8,865 bases of DNA from DATKOF01 sp035524795. GTDB lineage: Bacteria > Pseudomonadota > Gammaproteobacteria > Burkholderiales > SG8-41. Made by a program: the position numbers and the translations under genes. The stretch lies in the NCBI GenBank assembly GCA_035524795.1, contig DATKOF010000025.1, positions 1 to 8,865 of the forward strand, in the 5' to 3' direction. This document shows, piece after piece, positions 7,199-8,865 of the stretch. Below the pieces are notes generated by a model that worked only from the letters and a program-made list of their open reading frames with translations, was not told where the DNA came from and searched no databases. Position 1 is the first letter of the stretch, and every line of letters begins with the position of its first letter.

Positions 7199-7642
7199 AT
7201 GAAGGAACTCACCTCCGCCGCGCGGCGCGCGCTGAGGGCGCGCGCCCACGCGTTGCGACCCACGGTGATGATCGGCGAGGCCGGCCTGTCACTCGAGGTG
7301 CTCGCTGAAATCGAGCGCAGCCTGCAGCACCATGAACTGATCAAGATACGCGTGCTGGGCGCAGGACGCGATGCCCGTGACGAACTGGCATCGGTGATCT
7401 GCCGCGAAACCGGCGCCCAGCCGGTGCAGCATATCGGTAGGATTCTGGTCGTGTACCGGGAAAATCCGCCGCCGCCCCCGCCGCCACCGATAAAAAAGAC
7501 CGCCGCCGGGACCAAAGTGCGGCGCCGGCCCGGCCAGCCGCTGGATCTGCGCGCATCAGCGCGCCGCTCCGATCCGCATACCACGCCGCCGCGCCGGCCA
7601 CGCTTCGAGCGCGAAAACCGGCGCAAACCGCGGCCGCGCTGA
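7199..7642 (+). CDS. yhbY: YhbY-family (CRM domain) ribosome-assembly RNA-binding protein with long C-terminal extension
   Basis: Residues 1-88 form a CRS1/YhbY (CRM) domain, which in E. coli YhbY associates with pre-50S ribosomes. Visible hallmarks are LTSAARRALRARAH at the start, the GxxG RNA-binding loop G26-E-A-G29 in PTVMIGEAGLS, ALxxHELIKIRV-like HHELIKIRV (44-52) and the closing IGRILVVYR (79-87). E. coli YhbY is about 97 residues; this one is 147 because of a tail of eight consecutive prolines (90-97) followed by about 50 residues dominated by Arg and Pro, probably disordered and RNA-binding. It diverges from rlmE, another 50S-maturation gene, and converges on the DUF4149 gene with 15 bases between stops. 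No ribosome binding site precedes the ATG. Family is confident; the tail's role is inferred. Confidence 0.92.
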   Translation: MKELTSAARRALRARAHALRPTVMIGEAGLSLEVLAEIERSLQHHELIKIRVLGAGRDARDELASVICRETGAQPVQHIGRILVVYRENPPPPPPPPIKKTAAGTKVRRRPGQPLDLRASARRSDPHTTPPRRPRFERENRRKPRPR

Positions 7643-7657
7643 AATCCCGTCACGCCG

Positions 7658-8125
7658 TCAGCGCGACCGCGTTTCGAGATAGACGAGCCATGCGCCGAGC
7701 AGACTGACGATCGTATACATGATCTCCGTCGCGCGATGCCAGAAATCGAAACGGCCGGCCAGCGCGCTTTTCATGACCGGCAGCGGCAGCGCCTGCGCCT
7801 TGATCTCCGCCATCATCGGCTGCATGTAAAACTGCTCGATCAGGGCCAACGCCAGCATCACGACGATGATCCAGAACCTCGCCTGCCGCAATGCGTCGCC
7901 GCGCGGCCGGCTGACCACGACCTTGAACGCGAGCAGACAGGGCGCGGTGACGATGCCGATCCAGCCGATCGCAGCGAAGAAGTGCGAGGTGATCTCGCCG
8001 GCGAGCACGTGGTCGTCCTTCAGCACGGCGAACACCGCCGGCGCCGCATAAAAACCGACGATCCACAGGCCGCCGACCCACAGCGTCAGCGCTGCGAAGT
8101 ATAAAAACCGGGCAACAGCGCACAT
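7658..8125 (-). CDS. DUF4149 (TMEM205-like) four-helix membrane protein
   Basis: A 155-residue inner-membrane protein of unknown function. Four hydrophobic helices are seen at about 6-33, 48-71, 84-100 and 134-150. The first, FLYFAALTLWVGGLWIVGFYAAP, carries the TLWVGG...APAVF pattern typical of the DUF4149 family; GRFDFWHRATE before the last helix is also typical. The frame is open far upstream, but that part is a shadow of greA. The chosen ATG (8123-8125) lies five bases after the greA stop, giving a normal DUF4149 N-terminus (MCAVARFLYFAALTLWVGG). No strong ribosome binding site is seen, so it is probably translated by coupling to greA. DUF4149 genes next to greA recur in betaproteobacteria, to my knowledge, but no biochemical role follows from that. 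Confidence 0.85.
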   Translation of the reverse strand: MCAVARFLYFAALTLWVGGLWIVGFYAAPAVFAVLKDDHVLAGEITSHFFAAIGWIGIVTAPCLLAFKVVVSRPRGDALRQARFWIIVVMLALALIEQFYMQPMMAEIKAQALPLPVMKSALAGRFDFWHRATEIMYTIVSLLGAWLVYLETRSR

Positions 8126-8130
8126 GATGG

Positions 8131-8607
8131 CTAAATGTATTTTACGTCGAGAATTTCGTATTCGCGCACGCCGCCCGGCGCCCTGACCTCGGCGGTGTCG
8201 CCCGCGTATTTTCCGATCAGCGCGCGCGCGATCGGCGAGCTGATCGAAATCTTGCCCTGCTTGATGTCGGCCTCGTCGTCGCCGACGATCTGGTATTTGA
8301 CGACTTCGCCGCTGCCGGCGTCCTCGAGCTCGACGGTCGCGCCGAACACGCAGCGGCCGTCGGCGGCGATCTGCGCCGGATCGATGATCTGCGCGTTGGC
8401 CAGCTTGCCTTCCAGTTCGGCGATGCGGCCTTCGATGAAACTCTGGCGTTCCTTGGCCGCCGCGTATTCGGCATTTTCCGACAGGTCGCCGTGCGCGCGC
8501 GCCTCGGCAATCGCGCGGATCACCGCCGGCCGCTGCACCGTCTTCAGTTCCTGCAATTCGGCGCGCAGCTTTTCGACGCCGGTCACGGTCAGCGGTATCT
8601 TGCTCAT
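8131..8607 (-). CDS. greA: Transcription elongation factor GreA
   Basis: GreA rescues backtracked RNA polymerase by stimulating transcript cleavage through the secondary channel. The protein has 158 residues, the family length. The N-terminal coiled-coil (about 9-75) carries the tip motif ARAHGDLSENAEY with the acidic residues D41 and E44 that coordinate the catalytic magnesium. The C-terminal FKBP-like domain ends with ISISSPIARALIGKYAGD (120-137) and VREYEILDVKYI. The chosen start MSKIPLTVTG is the standard GreA N-terminus; a longer open frame upstream reads through the carB tail and is rejected. The ATG overlaps the carB stop (ATGA at 8604-8607), so greA is translationally coupled to carB, an order common in betaproteobacteria. 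Confidence 0.96.
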   Translation of the reverse strand: MSKIPLTVTGVEKLRAELQELKTVQRPAVIRAIAEARAHGDLSENAEYAAAKERQSFIEGRIAELEGKLANAQIIDPAQIAADGRCVFGATVELEDAGSGEVVKYQIVGDDEADIKQGKISISSPIARALIGKYAGDTAEVRAPGGVREYEILDVKYI

Positions 8608-8865
8608 TCCGGCACCCGCGCCGCATGGTGCGCATCGTCGGGCTGCGGCGCCGGCGCGGCGAGTTGCGCGTGCAGATCCTGCAACGGGTAAACGCCGATT
8701 TCGCCCGACTGCCGCATGCCGGTGCACGCGGCGCGCACGCCGGCCAGCGTGGTGTACAGCGTAATCTGTTCCTGCAGCGCGGCGCGGCGGATCGCGTACG
8801 AATCGCGCACCGCGCTTTTGCGTTCCTCGACCGTGTTCACGATCAACGCGATTTCGCCGTTCTTG
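8604..8865 (-). CDS. carB: Carbamoyl-phosphate synthase large subunit CarB (3' end only)
   Basis: The last 86 codons of carB run off the right edge of the window. CarB makes carbamoyl phosphate for arginine and pyrimidine synthesis. The visible part belongs to the C-terminal allosteric (methylglyoxal synthase-like) domain: NGEIALIVNTVEERKSAVRDSYAIRRAAL and the ITLYTTLAGVRAACTGM segment are typical of the UMP/ornithine regulatory domain. It ends with YPLQDLHAQL, as in E. coli (QEMHAQIK), followed by about 20 extra Ala/Pro/His-rich residues (AAPAPQPDDAHHAARVPE). The TGA stop overlaps the greA start. The terminal extension is the only oddity. Confidence 0.95.
   Translation of the reverse strand, partial: KNGEIALIVNTVEERKSAVRDSYAIRRAALQEQITLYTTLAGVRAACTGMRQSGEIGVYPLQDLHAQLAAPAPQPDDAHHAARVPE

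Noticed and set aside
7643..7657. Terminator between the convergent yhbY and DUF4149 genes
   Set aside because: Only 15 bases lie between the stops and no hairpin with a T run is present there.
8126..8635. Long open frame upstream of the DUF4149 protein
   Set aside because: It is antiparallel-free but out of frame within greA, arginine-rich and without domain features; the membrane protein proper starts at 8125.

Overview
The window looks like a chromosomal segment of a GC-rich betaproteobacterium. The gene order carB-greA-(DUF4149)-yhbY<>rlmE-ftsH-folP-glmM next to a pst phosphate-transport operon is the housekeeping arrangement of that class, related to the E. coli greA-yhbY-rlmE-ftsH-folP-glmM block. 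Genus cannot be told from the sequence alone.

Right half (2370-8865), housekeeping core. On the minus strand, carB (3' end only), greA and a four-helix DUF4149 membrane protein form one tight operon. The YhbY-type RNA-binding gene is alone on the plus strand and diverges from rlmE by 13 bases. rlmE, ftsH, folP and glmM then run on the minus strand as a second operon covering rRNA methylation and ribosome maturation, membrane proteolysis, folate synthesis and cell-wall precursor synthesis. The folP and glmM starts most naturally lie inside the longest open frames. For ftsH a TTG start with a good ribosome binding site fits best.

Left part (1-2369), accessory junction. The 3' end of pstB (plus strand) meets head-on a compact minus-strand arsenic operon, arsR-arsC-aquaporin, with 4-base overlaps between its genes and no ArsB or Acr3 pump. 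The apparent logic is that ArsC reduces arsenate that enters through phosphate carriers, arsenite then leaves through the channel, and ArsR senses arsenite. Just beyond the arsR promoter lies a second, diverged copy of the last codons of pstB, still in frame to a stop codon and followed by a strong stem-loop terminator. The ars operon is therefore bracketed by a 36-base direct repeat of the pstB 3' end (31 of 36 identical, four of the five differences synonymous or within the stop codon). The outer copy, not the one now fused to pstB, has the GC-ending codons of the host. This is the signature of an insertion at the pstB 3' end that supplied a replacement tail and pushed the native tail and terminator outward.

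Between that terminator and glmM sits a less GC-rich gene for a stand-alone GIY-YIG nuclease-fold protein of unknown role, probably read as the last gene of the glmM operon. No RNA genes, CRISPR arrays, integrases or transposases were seen.
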